64,000 nucleotides of DNA from Nilaparvata lugens (lineage: Eukaryota > Arthropoda > Insecta > Hemiptera > Delphacidae): positions 20,052,532 through 20,116,531 of the forward strand of contig NC_052510.1 in NCBI RefSeq assembly GCF_014356525.2, in the 5' to 3' direction. Both the position numbers and the translations under genes were made by a program. The notes beneath the pieces were generated by a model. The model did no database searches, was not told the origin of the DNA, and worked only from the letters and a program-made list of their open reading frames with translations. Of the stretch, positions 1 to 11,249 are shown in pieces (within the stretch, counting starts at the first letter, position 1; every line of letters starts with the position of its first letter).

Positions 1-52
1 CAGTATATATTGTAATCTACATAAATAAAGTACTCAATCAATCAATCAATCC

Positions 53-1861
53 AGTCGCCACCGTCGCCAGTTTGCCACGCCCAGCACTCGGAGGTCTCCA
101 ATCACGTCGTTCAGCCATCTTGTCCGTGGTCGACCTCTCTTTCTCGTCCCAAGCATTCTTTATTCCAGGAGTCTTGATGGTACCCTCCCGTCACTCATTC
201 TGGCAAAGTGTTCAAGCCATTCAATCCTTCTGGCCTTTATGAAACGCATCATATTTCCTGCTCCAATGGCCTGGTCTATCTCAATATTGAATCTGGCTCT
301 CCACACTCCTCCGTCACATATTGGTCCCCAGATTCTTCTGTACATTTTTCTTTCAAATTACCTTAATGCTTTTTCATCTTTGTTCAAGATAGTCCATGTT
401 TCGGCCCCATAGGTTACAACTGGTCTCACTAGCGTCATGAACATTTTCACCTTTGTTTTTCTGGATATGAGCCTGCTTTTAAATATTTTTTGATTAGCAA
501 AGTATGCTCTGTTGCCCATCATTATCCGATTGTGTATTTCTTGACTGGTCTTATTGTCTGCTGTCAGGGTTACCCCAAGGTATTTGAACTCTCTGACGCC
601 TTCTATAACACAGTCATCGGCTATTTCCAGATTACATACTTGCCTTCTTGCTTGATTTGCAGACATTCTCATATATTTAGTTTTATTGATGTTAACTTCA
701 AGACCCACCTCTCTTGCCTCTTCCCTCATTTTGCTGAAAATTTCTTTGTGGCTATCTTGATTTTTTGAGACTAGGACAACATCATCTGCATAAGCTAATA
801 CTTGGTTTGCTCTGTTGATTATAGTTCCGCTTGTGCCGAGTTTCTGGAGCACCATCTCTAGAACCAAATTGAATAGTGTTGCAGAGAGAGCATCGCCTTG
901 TCTAACACCAGTAATAACACTGAACATTCGACTAGTTTTGTTACCTATCTTAACTTGAGCGGTTGTGCTGGACATTGTTAGCTTTATGAGACATCAATTT
1001 TCTCGGTATTCCATTTGCAAGTAATACTCTCATCATTCTCTCTCTCCTGATGCTATCGAATGCCTGGCGGAAATCAACAAAAAGCAGATGTAGATCTGTA
1101 TCATACTCAAAACATTTTTCCATCATCTGCTTCATGGTAAAAATTTGATCGTTTGTACCTTGTCTGAAACCACATTGATGCTCTCCCATTATTTCTTCCA
1201 CATACACACCTAGACGCTTCAAAAGCCATGCAGAGAAAATCTTATATGAAGTACTTAGCAGTGTTATTCCCCTGAAGTTGTTGCATACCATTTTATCCCC
1301 TTTTTTGAAAATAGGACATATTGTTCCAATTTTCCATTCATCAGGCATTGTCTCTTGTTCCCAAATCCATAAAATCAAGGTATGCATGGCTCTTCTCATC
1401 CTTTTTCCTCCATACTTTAGTAACTCAGTTGGTATTGAGTCCCCTCCTGGAGCTTTATTATTTTTGAGCTTTTTTATAACTTCTTCTACTTCAGCATATG
1501 TTGGGGGCTGAATTAGGGGCTCAGCACTATCATATACTATAGGGTCTTCTTCATCTTCAACTTGATTCAATAAACTGCTAAAGTGGTCAGCCCATCTATC
1601 CATTATCTCTCTATCTTCACGAAGCACTCTTCCATTCAAGTCCTTACATGCAATCAAGCTTGGTTGGAAACCTTTTCTCATCCTTTTCACTGCTTGGTAA
1701 AATTTCCTACTTTCGTTTCGCTCGTTCATTATCTCCATGTTTTCATTGAGCTTTTTCATATATTCTCTCTTCTTTCTTCTACAAAGCTTGTTGGCTGTCT
1801 TCCGACTCTCCATATACTTAGCACGATTTCTTCTTGTTTCCCTTTGCATCATTATCTTCAT
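53..1861 (-). pseudogene. broken RTE reverse transcriptase and C-terminus
   Basis: Three open pieces (950-1861, 358-975 and 160-345) make up the RT and tail. Visible blocks in order are KAPGGDSIPTELL, FKKGD, FRGITLL, FVDFRQAFDS, GVRQGDALS, the catalytic YADDVVLVS, LGVTL and YGAETW. The end has the basic GRPRTRW-type motif common in RTE C-termini, read from the minus strand at about 60-160. Frames change near 360 and near 960, so no continuous protein is possible. The same family recurs at 36.0-36.9 kb on the other strand. Confidence 0.8.
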
Positions 1862-2110
1862 TTTTCTGGTTTACAGCTGCCTTGCACTCATCATCATACC
1901 ATTCTATGTTTCTTCCCCTACTTCTCTCACCAAGGCTTTCTGTGGCGACCTAATTTACTGTTATTTTTAAACTATCCCATAGCTCCTCTATATTCCTGTC
2001 ATTACCCTCGAAATCATTCAGGCCTTCAGGGATAAGTCTTTCAAGTTCTCTTTCATATATATCTGTCCTCTCTCCATTTCTCAATTTTTCTATGTTCAGC
2101 ATGCACCTTC

Positions 2111-3006
2111 TTAGCCCTCTTTCGTATCCGACTCTTGATAGTCTCTCCCTTTAGAGGAGAGAGCCCTCAGCTTTACTGAGACAACGATGTGATCAGAGTC
2201 ACAATTTGGACCTCTCTGGGATCTCACATTTATGATTGACGAGGCCTGTCTTTTAGATATCAACACATGATCAATTTGATTGACTGTTTTTGATGAGGGT
2301 GAGGTCCAGGTACCCATATGAATATTTTTCCTTGGAAAACATGTACTGCTGATGATCATATTGTTTGCTATTGCAAATTCACTCGGTTTTAAACCGTTCT
2401 CATTTGTTACATCATGTATGGTGTTCTTGCCTGCCACTGTGTTCAGAAAATCTTCTTTCCCAATCTGGGCATTCAAGTCTCCTATCACTATCAGCATGTC
2501 ATATTTGGGTACCATTCTGCATTCCCTCTCTAGTACTTCATAGAAACTATCTTTTACATTTTCATCCCCCTCCTCAGTTGGTGCATACACAGAAATTATT
2601 GATAATATATTCCTAAATTTGCCTTTGATTCTTATTCGGCACAGTCTGCTGCCTGCAGGGTAGAAACCTAGTATAAATGATTTGAGCTTTTTCCAATCAT
2701 GAAGCCCACTCCACCTTGCCCTGTTCTGTCTTCTGGTACACTATACAGCACTGAGAAATCTTTTTTTCTATTTTTCCACTTCCGTGCCATCATCTCCATC
2801 ATCCTTCCAGCTCTCATCATCGTTCTCACATTCCATGTGGCAATAGTCCAATCCATCATTCTTATTCGTTTTTTGTTTGCATTTCCTGATTTGATTCCAT
2901 TATTCCTGTCCGTCCGAGGCTCATTCTGAGGTTTCACAATAACAATTTTTTCCGGTGAGGGGTTATTAGCCCCTCGCCCAACCCCCAATCTGGAGGACCA
3001 GGTCAT
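2111..3006 (-). pseudogene. broken RTE endonuclease region
   Basis: Two open pieces (2668-3006 and 2111-2590) encode an APE-type endonuclease in different frames. The first starts near residue 50 with WTIATWNVRTM, the usual first strand. The second carries IVIGDLNAQIG and SDHIVVSVK, the late catalytic blocks. Between WNVRTM and KKDFSVLYS the text is too short: the expected stretch with the catalytic glutamate (usually like IVALQE) is missing. This points to an internal deletion, not just a point frameshift. Confidence 0.75.
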
Positions 3007-3255
3007 TTTTTCGGGTTTCCCTCCCTAGCCTTTGGTAAGCCAATACCAAACTACAAGGCAGCAGTCAATTTACTTTCAGGGTTTTCTTCCCTTAGCCTTT
3101 GAATATCCACTGATCTCCGGCTGCAAGGCAGCAGTTGTTTGCTGGTTTTGGTCCACCCCGGATATTTCAATTCTCCGGTACCCCCTATATCTAGGAGGCA
3201 TTCCCCAATCCGCCACCTGGGGAGGCGCCCGATAGGAGACCAGCAACTCCCACGG

Positions 3256-4445
3256 GTTATTGGTCTTATCAGTGTCTTGTAAATTTCGAGCTTGGTTGCT
3301 CTAGATAGTGATCGAGTGGTAATTAATTTAATATTCGCGAAGTAGTCACGATTTCCAGCTATCAATCTCTGTCTTGTCTCGTCCTCGTCACTCACTTTAT
3401 TGGCACTATTCACGTCAATAAACACCCAGGCATGAGAAATGTTGTATGCTTTTAAAGGATCATTCTCCAGCTTCGAAGTCATTTACTCTTCGAGCTGCAT
3501 TTCTTGTTATTATCATATGTTTAGTTTTTTCTGCATTCACATCCAGGCCCATCTTCTTCCCTGCCATCAGGAGCTCCTCGAACATACCTTTCAGCTCTCT
3601 TTCGTTTCTGGCAATGAGTAAAACATCGTAGGCATATGCGCAGATTTGTCTAGATTTGTGAACAATGCAACCTGTGTTGGTCACACTTTCCAGTACCTGC
3701 TGAATGGATATATTGAAGAGAGTTGCTGATAGAGCATCTCCCTGCTGCACTCTTCTCGACAGTGTGAACTGGGACCCGTATCTACCTTCCACAAGTACTC
3801 TGGCTCTAGCATCATCCAATGTCATTTGCACCAACCTTACAAGCTCCTTGGGTACTCCTTTTTGCTCCATGTAACAGTAGAGGCTATCTCTGTTCACACT
3901 ATTAAATGCCTCACGGAAATCCACAAACAGCATGTGTAGGTGAATAGAATGTTCATATGCTTTTTCCATCATCTGCCTTATAACAAAGAGTTGGTCCACG
4001 GTTCCTATTTGCTTTCGGAAGCCACTCCCCAACAATTTCCTCTGAGTAAATACTCAATTTCTGCAGTAGGAGATTTGAGAAAACCTTATATGCTATATTA
4101 AGTAGGGTTATTCCTCTGTAATTAGCACAATTCATTTTATCTCTTTTTTATAAATTGGGCATATCACACTTACCTTCCAGCTTTCTGGCAGTTCTTCATT
4201 CCATATTTTCACAATTATTGCTTGAAGCTCTTTAATTAACGCAACGCACTTCCAGCGTTCTCTAATAATTCACTGGTCACTCCATCTTCACCAGGGGCTC
4301 TATGATTTTTCATTCCCTTAATTGCACTCTCAACATCTCCCAGTATTGGTGCCTGTATATCTGGCTCAGCACTTTGATACTGAAATTTTTCCATTACTAT
4401 ATATTGATCATTTCTTTCTCTGTTGAGAAGTTCTTGGAATTTTCT
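3256..4445 (-). mobile_element. second LINE fragment, RT domain, decayed
   Basis: Open pieces at 3460-4035 and 3953-4135, the part of 3051-3482 right of about 3255, and further matching text to about 4440 encode an RTE-like RT. Blocks are RAPGEDGVTSELL, CPIYKRD, NYRGITLL, FVDFREAFNSV and VQQGDALSATLF. The catalytic motif reads YAYD instead of YADD, so the enzyme is dead. The open frame across 3255 fuses its LIRPI block to the leader of the neighbouring LINE, which marks an insertion junction. The rest of this element should lie left of the window. Confidence 0.75.
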
Positions 4446-4681
4446 TGGATAACTGATTTAAATCACTCACCTGATTGAAATTGATTTATGTAATAATATT
4501 TTTATAGTTCCTGTCCTTCCCCATTTATACTGAATTACAATATATTTATAATTTCAGTAAAAATAGAGTGCTTGCTGATGTCAATTTAAAATAGTCTGAT
4601 AAATGTATTTTTTCATTTCTCTGTATCATTTTTTCACCTTTATAATTTATTAGTTAATAAATATTGGCTTAATTTCTTTAG

Positions 4682-4768
4682 GTATTATGACACCCTTCAC
4701 CAAGCTGCGCTGCATCTAGGCAAGTGGGCTAAAATCGAAGGACGGTCTTGTCATCTGCCTTCTCATGT
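4682..4768 (+). CDS. TMEM39: TMEM39 exon (third from last)
   Basis: Acceptor TTTCTTTAG ends at 4681 and donor GTAAGTAC starts at 4769. The 87 bases start with the last base of a codon and end with two bases of a valine codon that is completed in the next exon. Confidence 0.85.
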
Positions 4769-7019
4769 GTAAGTACTTTCCTCTTTATATTTAGTTTATT
4801 CTTACACATAATTTTCACATAATAGTTAAATATAAGAATTACTCATTCCGTGCAATGTACGGTAGGTGGAAATTGTGATTCCGTACCTATATTTTTAAAT
4901 ATTGATACAAGTAATTTAAATTGCAGTTTCAATTTTCAGAACTCGAAGGGGTTGACTTTTCAAAATGTTTAAACTGTAGCTGAGCCCTACAGTTTAAACA
5001 TTTTGAAAGGTCAACCCCTTCGAGTTCTGAAAATTGAAACTGCAATTGTAAATTACTTGTATCAATATTTAAAAACATAGGTACGGAATCACAATGTAGG
5101 GCTTTTAATTAAACTGTAGGGCTCAGTTTATACAATTGAACAATCCAGAAAATGTACATTGAAGCTGCAAGTAATATACAACCAGCCTTTCTGTAGTATT
5201 TATCCACTTATTGGAGAGTATTGAGGCTGAGAAGAAAAGCTTATGACAATCATTATTTGCTTCTAAAATATATTCAGATTCTACTGGGTGTCCCATGAAA
5301 GGTGTAACAGCCGAAGATCATAGATTTGACATGTAATTAACAACAAAAAAATTTCCAGTAAAATTTTCTTATATCGACTTTAGTTTTAAAGATATATCAA
5401 TGTTTTACTTTCCTTGCCCTATTACCATAGGTAACTGGACATTTTTTGTTGCAAATTGCATGTAGAATTCATGGTCTTCGGCTGTTACACCTTTCGCGAG
5501 ATCTGTTTGAATGACTTTTTTCAGAAATTTTCAATAATCTTTCTTTTCTAAAAACTATTCAGACTTAATGATTCTATTTTTACATGATATAGATTCAGGC
5601 TCACAATATTCATCATTTGTGTACAGATGGGCAGATTCAACGTTATGGCATCAGGGTGCTTTAGTAAAGCACTGTAAAGAACTCTATAAAGCTGAAGGCA
5701 TCTCGAATGCAGCAGAGCCTGGCAATCCAACGCATAATCGATTTTATGTAAGAACTTTCATTTCTATACTCATCTAGTAATGTATTATTGTCAAATATTA
5801 TTTAAGTGGTTAGATAGTAGATTGGGCATTGCTGTCCAAACTATACTATGTCATCCAAGTGAAGAAGTCATTCTATTCTATATAAAAATAGTTGCATTGC
5901 AGATTATTGTGATATTATATTTTTATAGATGATTAACATGATCGCATGGATTTTGAGGTGGAGAGACCTACTGTGAGATTCACGTTATAAAGCTAATTAC
6001 TGACGGGTGTCAGTACTACCAACACGCCGAACGGCATGATAGCCAGCCATTGGAACGATGTGAATGCAAGTGATTTTGGCAGAGCGACTATGCTTGATAG
6101 AATTTCTATCGGGTGCAAATCAATCGCGTCAAGCAAAACTTTTGTCTCTCCCAGGTGAATGAGGAACCTGCATGGAACGTGGAGCGACAGAAGATAGTGA
6201 ATCTGGAATTAACCGTTTCCACATTCACCAATTTTTAGCGGACACGATACCCCGAATGTCCTACGATTGTCCAATTCTCATCAACAGCTCATTCTCAGCC
6301 AATCGGAGGACCTTCTAAGTGTCGTTTTGGCGAGAAATAGAAGCCTCTATCATCAAGTATTGTTTGCTTGTTTGGAGTAACTCATCTTGGCTAGATGAAA
6401 TATTGAAGCTTCAAAAAAAAGTAGTCAGAATCATGAATGACTCAGCTTCTCTGGATCACTGCAAACCTATTTTTATTGAATTTAGAATTAAAACAATAGT
6501 GAATTTATACATTTTAGAACTAGTGACATTCTCTTTGAAAAAATTACCCTATTTGACTTTTAATAAAGATGTTCACAAGCATGACACTCATAATAAGGGG
6601 AAAACTTTTACCGACTATTGCAGATTGAGTAAATCTCTCAAAAGCCATACGGTACTCTCTAAAAAGGTTTATAACAAGTTTTCAAACCCCTTAAACAATA
6701 TTCAAAGAAGATTTCCCTTCACAAATTAGATGAATGGCTTTTAAGAAACCCTTTTTATAGTATTGCTGAGTTTTTCGAGCACACCGACATTGATTTCTAA
6801 AGAGTGCTTAAATAGAATTGATTGAAACATGTAAATTATTGTTATGAATATACTGGGACCGTTTGTTGTGATAATATTTCTCTGTTTTTGAGTATGCAAA
6901 ATGTATGTATGATGTATGTATATATTTATCTGATGACTTTGTCAATTACATGTATTTGTTCACGGCAATAAAACATTTTGAATTTGAACTCTCGCTGATG
7001 ACAAAACATGAATGATCTT

Positions 7020-7058
<39 letters not shown>

Positions 7059-7438
7059 ACAATCGTTCAACCGTTAGTGGCCTGCCTCATCTGTACAAAT
7101 ACAGATATCCAGTCAGCTGATGAAAAGTGAAAAGTGCGTCTTAGTGGTGCCCAAGTCTGTACGCAGTTCAATATATATTTGGTCCATGTGTGTTGTTGCA
7201 GGCGATCTTCAACAACCCGTCAGTGCTGCTGTGCTCGCTGGGCGGCTTCCAGCTGTCACTGGTGGTGCTGCAGATAGTGATCCTGGTGCGTGCGTCAGAG
7301 TGGTACCAGGTCATATCCCTTGCGCTGCTGCTCTTCGCCAACTACTACACACTGTTCAAGTTGGCGCGCGACTACCTCGTCTGCTTCCGCGTCTACAAGC
7401 TCGAGGAACTGCTACAGGACAAGGAGAGCGGCGGCTGA
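4682..7438 (+). CDS. TMEM39: TMEM39-family membrane protein, last three coding exons
   Basis: Exons at 4682-4768, 5627-5747 and 7202-7438 join in frame (phases 2/1, then 0) with GTAAGT-type donors and CAG/AG acceptors. Exon 1 here reads YYDTLHQAALHLGKWAKIEG and the next gives WADSTLWHQGALV and ends HNRFY. The last encodes 78 residues with two hydrophobic stretches and LLLFANYYTLFKLARD. This matches what I recall of the C-terminus of human TMEM39A (YDTLHQAALHLGKW, HARFYFLF, LILFCNYYVLFKLLRD). TMEM39 proteins are multi-pass ER membrane proteins linked to lipid and autophagy regulation. The N-terminal exons lie left of the window, beyond the LINEs. The last intron (1.45 kb) holds a LINE fragment and a (TG)n run. 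Confidence 0.85.
4872..5095. repeat. long perfect-stem inverted repeat in TMEM39 intron
   Basis: The left arm (4872-4979) and right arm (4988-5095) are near-perfect reverse complements around a short loop (CTGAGCC). The arms are about 108 bases. A piece of the central sequence (AAACTGTAGGGCTCAG) appears once more just right of the element at about 5114-5130. It looks like a fold-back MITE. Confidence 0.85.
5287..5505. repeat. small inverted-repeat element (MITE)
   Basis: Ends AAAGGTGTAACAGCCGAAGA (from 5297) and its near reverse complement (5471-5494) face each other about 150 bases apart. The interior at about 5402-5433 holds TTACTTTCCTTGCCC followed by TATTACCATAGGTAA, the same text that opens the 0.8-kb repeats at 10.1 and 25.05 kb. 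Confidence 0.7.
5627..5747 (+). CDS. TMEM39: TMEM39 exon (second from last)
   Basis: Acceptor TGTGTACAG and donor GTAAGAAC bound the exon. Its 121 bases complete the split valine and then encode 40 residues ending NPTHNRFY. The exon ends on a full codon. Confidence 0.85.
6320..6990 (+). mobile_element. 5'-truncated LINE, RT C-terminus and 3' end
   Basis: The frame 6319-6729 encodes the post-RT tail of a Jockey/CR1-like ORF2, with YCLLVWSNSSW, LQKKVVRIM, LDHCKPIF and the HDTHNKGK stretch. The last blocks parallel those at the end of the intact LINE ORF2 at 44.6 kb (LRSQKKALRTIL, LEHCRPLF, HTHNTRSK). A 3' UTR follows, with AATAAAACA and a TTGAATTTGAA tail near 6970-6990. It lies in the last TMEM39 intron, in the gene's own orientation. 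Confidence 0.75.
7022..7055 (+). repeat. (TG)n microsatellite
   Basis: About 17 TG units in a row lie about 150 bases before the last TMEM39 exon. TG runs close to an acceptor can influence splicing in animals; no such role is shown here. Confidence 0.95.
7202..7438 (+). CDS. TMEM39: TMEM39 last coding exon
   Basis: The acceptor TGTTGTTGCAG ends at 7201. The exon encodes 78 residues and a TGA stop. It is clearly GC-richer than its surroundings, with C or G in most third positions, as expected for a conserved host exon in an AT-rich background. Two membrane segments are visible. An AATAAA lies about 155 bases past the stop. Confidence 0.85.
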   Translation, partial: AIFNNPSVLLCSLGGFQLSLVVLQIVILVRASEWYQVISLALLLFANYYTLFKLARDYLVCFRVYKLEELLQDKESGG

Positions 7439-7769
7439 ACTATTAATGCAAATTATTTGTAATTAACTGGATCTCAACCAAGAAACCTTCCTCAATAACA
7501 AATCTAGGAAACACTTCACTTTATGTCAACCAGTAATATCGATATTGAAATATCAATAGTATCGAATTTCAGTATCGATACTATCGAAAATGAAATAAAT
7601 ATCTATACTGGAACTCGATACTGCCGATATTTTTGATATTGATATAAGTGATCACTGGCTCATTCAAGGTAAAGTATAGCCCAAACCTATGCAAAATAAT
7701 TTGTAGTATATTCAGTGAAACTGCGGAGTAATGTAAACAAAATATTTAATGAACACTACTTGATATTGT
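7439..7769. other. TMEM39 3' flank with ATCGATA cluster
   Basis: No gene is seen. At 7537-7660 there is a run of ATCGATA/TATCGATA-like words on both strands and related GATATT words, in a low-complexity setting. AATAAA at about 7593 is a possible poly(A) signal for TMEM39. Confidence 0.5.
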
Positions 7770-8075
7770 AAAAATCACTGATTTATAAAAACAATAATTT
7801 TTGAGATAGTAGTTTCGTTTGCTACACCATTATGAATTTCTAATAAGCTACAGATTTTAGTAAACTAGTGGAGTTTAGTACTAGAATTTGATAATGGTGT
7901 AACTACCGAATCTAGTAGTGTTAGCTAGATACTAGTTTCGGTTGTTACACCATTATCAAACTCTATTAAACCGAATATTTTATTGAACTAGTAGAGTTTG
8001 CTAGAGATCTAGAGATTGATTATTCATTGTGTTACTATCGAAACTAGTATTTTTTTATAAATCAGTGGTTTTGTC
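7770..8075. repeat. hairpin MITE, family of 55.9 kb copy
   Basis: The ends AAAATCACTGATTTATAAAAA (about 7771) and TTTTTATAAATCAGTGGTTTT (about 8050-8070) are reverse complements with one or two mismatches. Inside are facing copies of GTTGCTACACCATTAT-like text. The same terminal and internal motifs (GGTTGTTACACCATT) recur in the element at 55.88-56.08 kb. Confidence 0.75.
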
Positions 8076-8417
8076 AATATCTAGTCGTTTTCATTCAATA
8101 TGGATATTCTAATATCTACCACAATATCTATCACCTTGACAACAATGTAAAAAAAGTTTTGGAAGATTATCAGCTTAAATCGCTAGGGGTTGATTGACAT
8201 CTGTTCAAAAAGTTACTTTCGTCAAGTAGAACAAATCACTTTCTAATTTGGGCTATCATTACCCAAATGTTGAAATAAACAGCTGAACAGGTGTGAATCA
8301 ACCTACAGAATTTCCATCCTGATAATTTCCAGAAAATATTAAACGTTTCTTTACATCACTCCGTAGTTTCGTTGAGTTCATTATAAAACTGTATTATTTG
8401 TAGAGTATCTTTTTGTG

Positions 8418-8810
8418 TAGAAGAGGAAGAATAAAAAAAACAGTATACCGTACTAAAAAGAAGATTGCGGTAAAAAATAAGATTAAATGAAAAGAAGTAG
8501 TATGGTTGGGAAAAACAAATCAAGTTGATGGATGATTAGGAGAGACATAATCAATAGACGTAGTACAATAGGGAGGAGAAAAAGCAGCAATATGGTAGGT
8601 AAAAGGAAAACTGTTGAATAATAAAAAGAAGCAGTAGGTGGAGAGAAGATAAAAGAAGTGAAGGATGTAAGAAGATAAAGCAATAAGGATGATGGGCTGA
8701 AAGAAAATAAAACTAGACACGGAGGAGGTTAAAGATACAGGAAGAAAAAAAATAGTATGTGGAGAAGAAAGATTGGAGAAAGAGATAGAGTACTATTATT
8801 GAAATAGAAT
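8418..8810. repeat. purine-rich low-complexity tract
   Basis: For about 390 bases the plus strand is overwhelmingly A and G (AGAAG, GGAGA, AAAGAAG words) with very few C. Minus-strand open frames here are by-products of this skew. No gene is supported. Confidence 0.7.
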
Positions 8811-10096
8811 TTGGCCGAAAATAACTTGAATAATTTAGATTCTATCACTTCGTTACTGAGCAACAAATATGTTATCGGTTGATTTACTTAGAATCTACTA
8901 ATTAATGAAATTAGAACAATAATCTCTATGAAAAGATATGTCCTGCATGGAACAACCATTAATCGTACTGAATCTGAGAAACAAAATTAAGAACAACTTA
9001 TTATAGTAATAGTTTAAAAAGAAATGAATCAACAAAAATTAAAAATGGATATAATAGAAAAACAATAAACAAACGAACAGTAAAAAATATGAATGTAAAA
9101 ACATGATAGTAGAATCAGGGTTGGCCTCTAGGCTATTTATATAATCATGGTATAGGTATTGGTGGGCAGGAAGGTTTCTCGGGAAAATAATAATATCCAC
9201 TAATTATAAGTAATTTATAAAATTGAAAAATTAGGAATAATTTACAACAAAGATATTGATTCTTGAAACTTAAACAGCCAGCTAGAAGTTGCCGGCTGCC
9301 TAATTTACAGTAGATGTCACAACTTTTTCGAATTGATGTACTTGTGCGCACTATTGAGTATTGACTATTGTGTACCGTAGTGGAAATGAGTTCTGTGTAT
9401 TGACCTGCTGCATTTGTGTTCATTCTTGTCATAATTTATTGTATATTGTCTACCATTAATCTAGTACGTAATTTAAATTATTAAATGAAAGCATGATTGA
9501 AAATATAAATTTAGGAAGATTATTATTACAACCCTATCCCGCTATTCAATCTTGATCATTAAGATTATTATTTTCAAAGAGATAATTTTTCTATTATTAA
9601 CATAAATGAGAGCATGAGGGAATTATGAAGAAATAGAAATTTGCCTATATTCTATCAGTATTTTACTTAAAAATAAGCGTTGAAAAAGGTAATGGTTTCA
9701 ATATTGAAAGAGCGAATGCATTGGCAAAACTCGAATGGGCAGCAGATGATAAACACTGAATAAAGATTCCCAAACTCAAATTTGATTTTTTTCCAATTCC
9801 AGTTACAACACAACCGAAACACTGAGCACTACGGTAATTATAGCAGAGAAAACTTCTATACGGTACTATAGATTGTTTATTCTGAGGTAATAGTAAATCA
9901 TCAAACAAGTTCTCTCACATGAGAATAAGGAATAACTTCTGGTTGTATGTGATAAAAGTATAGATTCACATAATAATAGAGTATTACTAGACTGACTAAA
10001 TTACCAGTGTTTATTTATTTTTTCAGACTCAATGCTGAGTCTAATGCTAAAACGCCGTTAGATCTCACCACCAGTATATATATATATATTTTTTTT
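8811..10096. other. AT-rich intergenic DNA, no gene seen
   Basis: I find no convincing coding frame, splice-bounded exon or repeat pair here. A short (TA)n run at about 10075-10090 marks the left edge of the next repeat. Confidence 0.5.
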
Positions 10097-10918
10097 AGAT
10101 TTTTACTTTCCTTGCCCTATTACCATAGGTAAGGAAAGTATTGCTTTCCGAAAAAAATTAAGGTACCCCAATTTCTAAATTTCTATATGTTTCAAGGTCC
10201 CCTGAGTCCAAAAAAGTGTTTTTTGGGTATTGGTCTTTAAGTGTGTGTGTGTGTATGTGCGTCTGTGTACACGATATCTCATCTCCCAATTAACGGAATA
10301 TGACTTGAAATTTGGAACTTAAGGTCCTTACACTATAAGTATCCGACACGAACAATTTCGATCAAATGCAATTCAAGATGGCCGCTAAAATGGCGAAAAT
10401 GTTGTCAAAAACAGGGTTTTTCGCGATTTTCTCGAAAATGGCTCCAACGATTTTGATCAAATTCATACCTAAAATATTCATTGATAAGCTATATCAACTG
10501 CCACAAGTCTTATATCTGTAAAACTTTCAGGAGCTCCGCCCCATCTATGCAAAGTTTGATTTTAGATTTCCAATTATCAGGTCTCAGATATAATTATTTA
10601 AACGAAACATTTCGAGTGGAAAACATTGTGCATGAAAATCTCTTCAATTAATGTCCAGTAACATTTTCACCTAAAATTGAAAATAAGCTTGAAATGTGAG
10701 AAAATAAGATTATTCAATTGCAAACTGTTGGCAACTGTTCTATTGAATCTTTCACTATGAAGAGATAGCAGACTTCGTGTGTCTTCAGCGCTATTGTTTT
10801 GTCACCAGCTGTCTCAGATCTTAGAATAGTACATTTGATATGCGCGGGAACACTAACTTCAGTTGATCAATTTTCATAACGGCAAGGAAAGTTGTGTGAG
10901 TGCACCACACCAGATTTT
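10097..10918. repeat. 0.8-kb dispersed repeat, copy 1
   Basis: This is collinear with 25048-25866. It starts TTTTTACTTTCCTTGCC and ends with GGCAAGGAAAGTTGTG and CACACCAGATTTTT. The words ACTTTCCTTGCC and GGCAAGGAAAGT are a 12-base terminal inverted repeat. The interior has a variable (TG)n run and AAAATGGCGAAAATG text and no long open frame. It looks like a nonautonomous DNA element. Confidence 0.8.
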
Positions 10919-10924
10919 TATCTG

Positions 10925-11147
10925 AAGTATTCCTCAAGATACGCCTACTCTCCTATTCCTCCCTTTATCTTGCTACTTTCTGACACGTCGCTCCGCCACA
11001 TACTCTCCTGAATTCCTCGTCACATCCGTACGGGGGCCTTCCTCTTGCTTCAGCGCAGCGTGCGTGAGTGCTAGTCGAGTAATGTTTTGGTTCTTCTTTC
11101 ATCCGTTGTCCTTGCCCTGCCCAATTCCATTTTCTCTCGATAATCAT
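10925..11147 (-). pseudogene. LINE RT C-terminal fragment
   Basis: The minus strand reads IIERKWNWAGQGQRM, later EEFRRVCGGATCQKVARDKG, the usual end of RTE-like ORFs (WNWAGH.RM ... GRP..RW.D.F). It is short and 5' truncated, with a middle that no longer fits. It sits directly left of the Helitron remnant. Confidence 0.6.
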
Positions 11148-11249
11148 TCTACCTACATCTTCGATTAACTAGAAATAAACGAAGAACAATATATTTTGGC
11201 ACTGTGATCATCAATTAAAACTACGAAATTATTTCTAAAAAGATCAACA

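Larger units (their letters stand above)
1..3255 (-). mobile_element. RTE-type LINE, nearly full length, inactive
   Basis: A non-LTR retrotransposon reads right to left. Its 5' leader (about 3010-3255) is GC-rich and structured, with two related blocks containing CTGCTGCCTTG. An endonuclease (EN) follows at 2111-3006, then reverse transcriptase (RT, 358-1861) and a C-terminal tail ending near 52. A short (TTGA)n-like 3' tail lies at about 35-52. The length of about 3.2 kb fits RTE-clade elements. The coding region is broken by several frameshifts, so it cannot move itself. The window starts inside or just after its 3' end. The 5' end abuts another LINE at about 3255, which suggests insertion into that older element. 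The clade call rests on an EN start resembling IATWNVRT, the GITLL and YADD blocks and the overall length. Confidence 0.8.

Noticed and set aside
8483..8720. Minus-strand hydrophobic frames rich in Leu, Phe and Ser
   Set aside because: Direct result of the purine-rich plus strand; no start context, splice sites or conservation.
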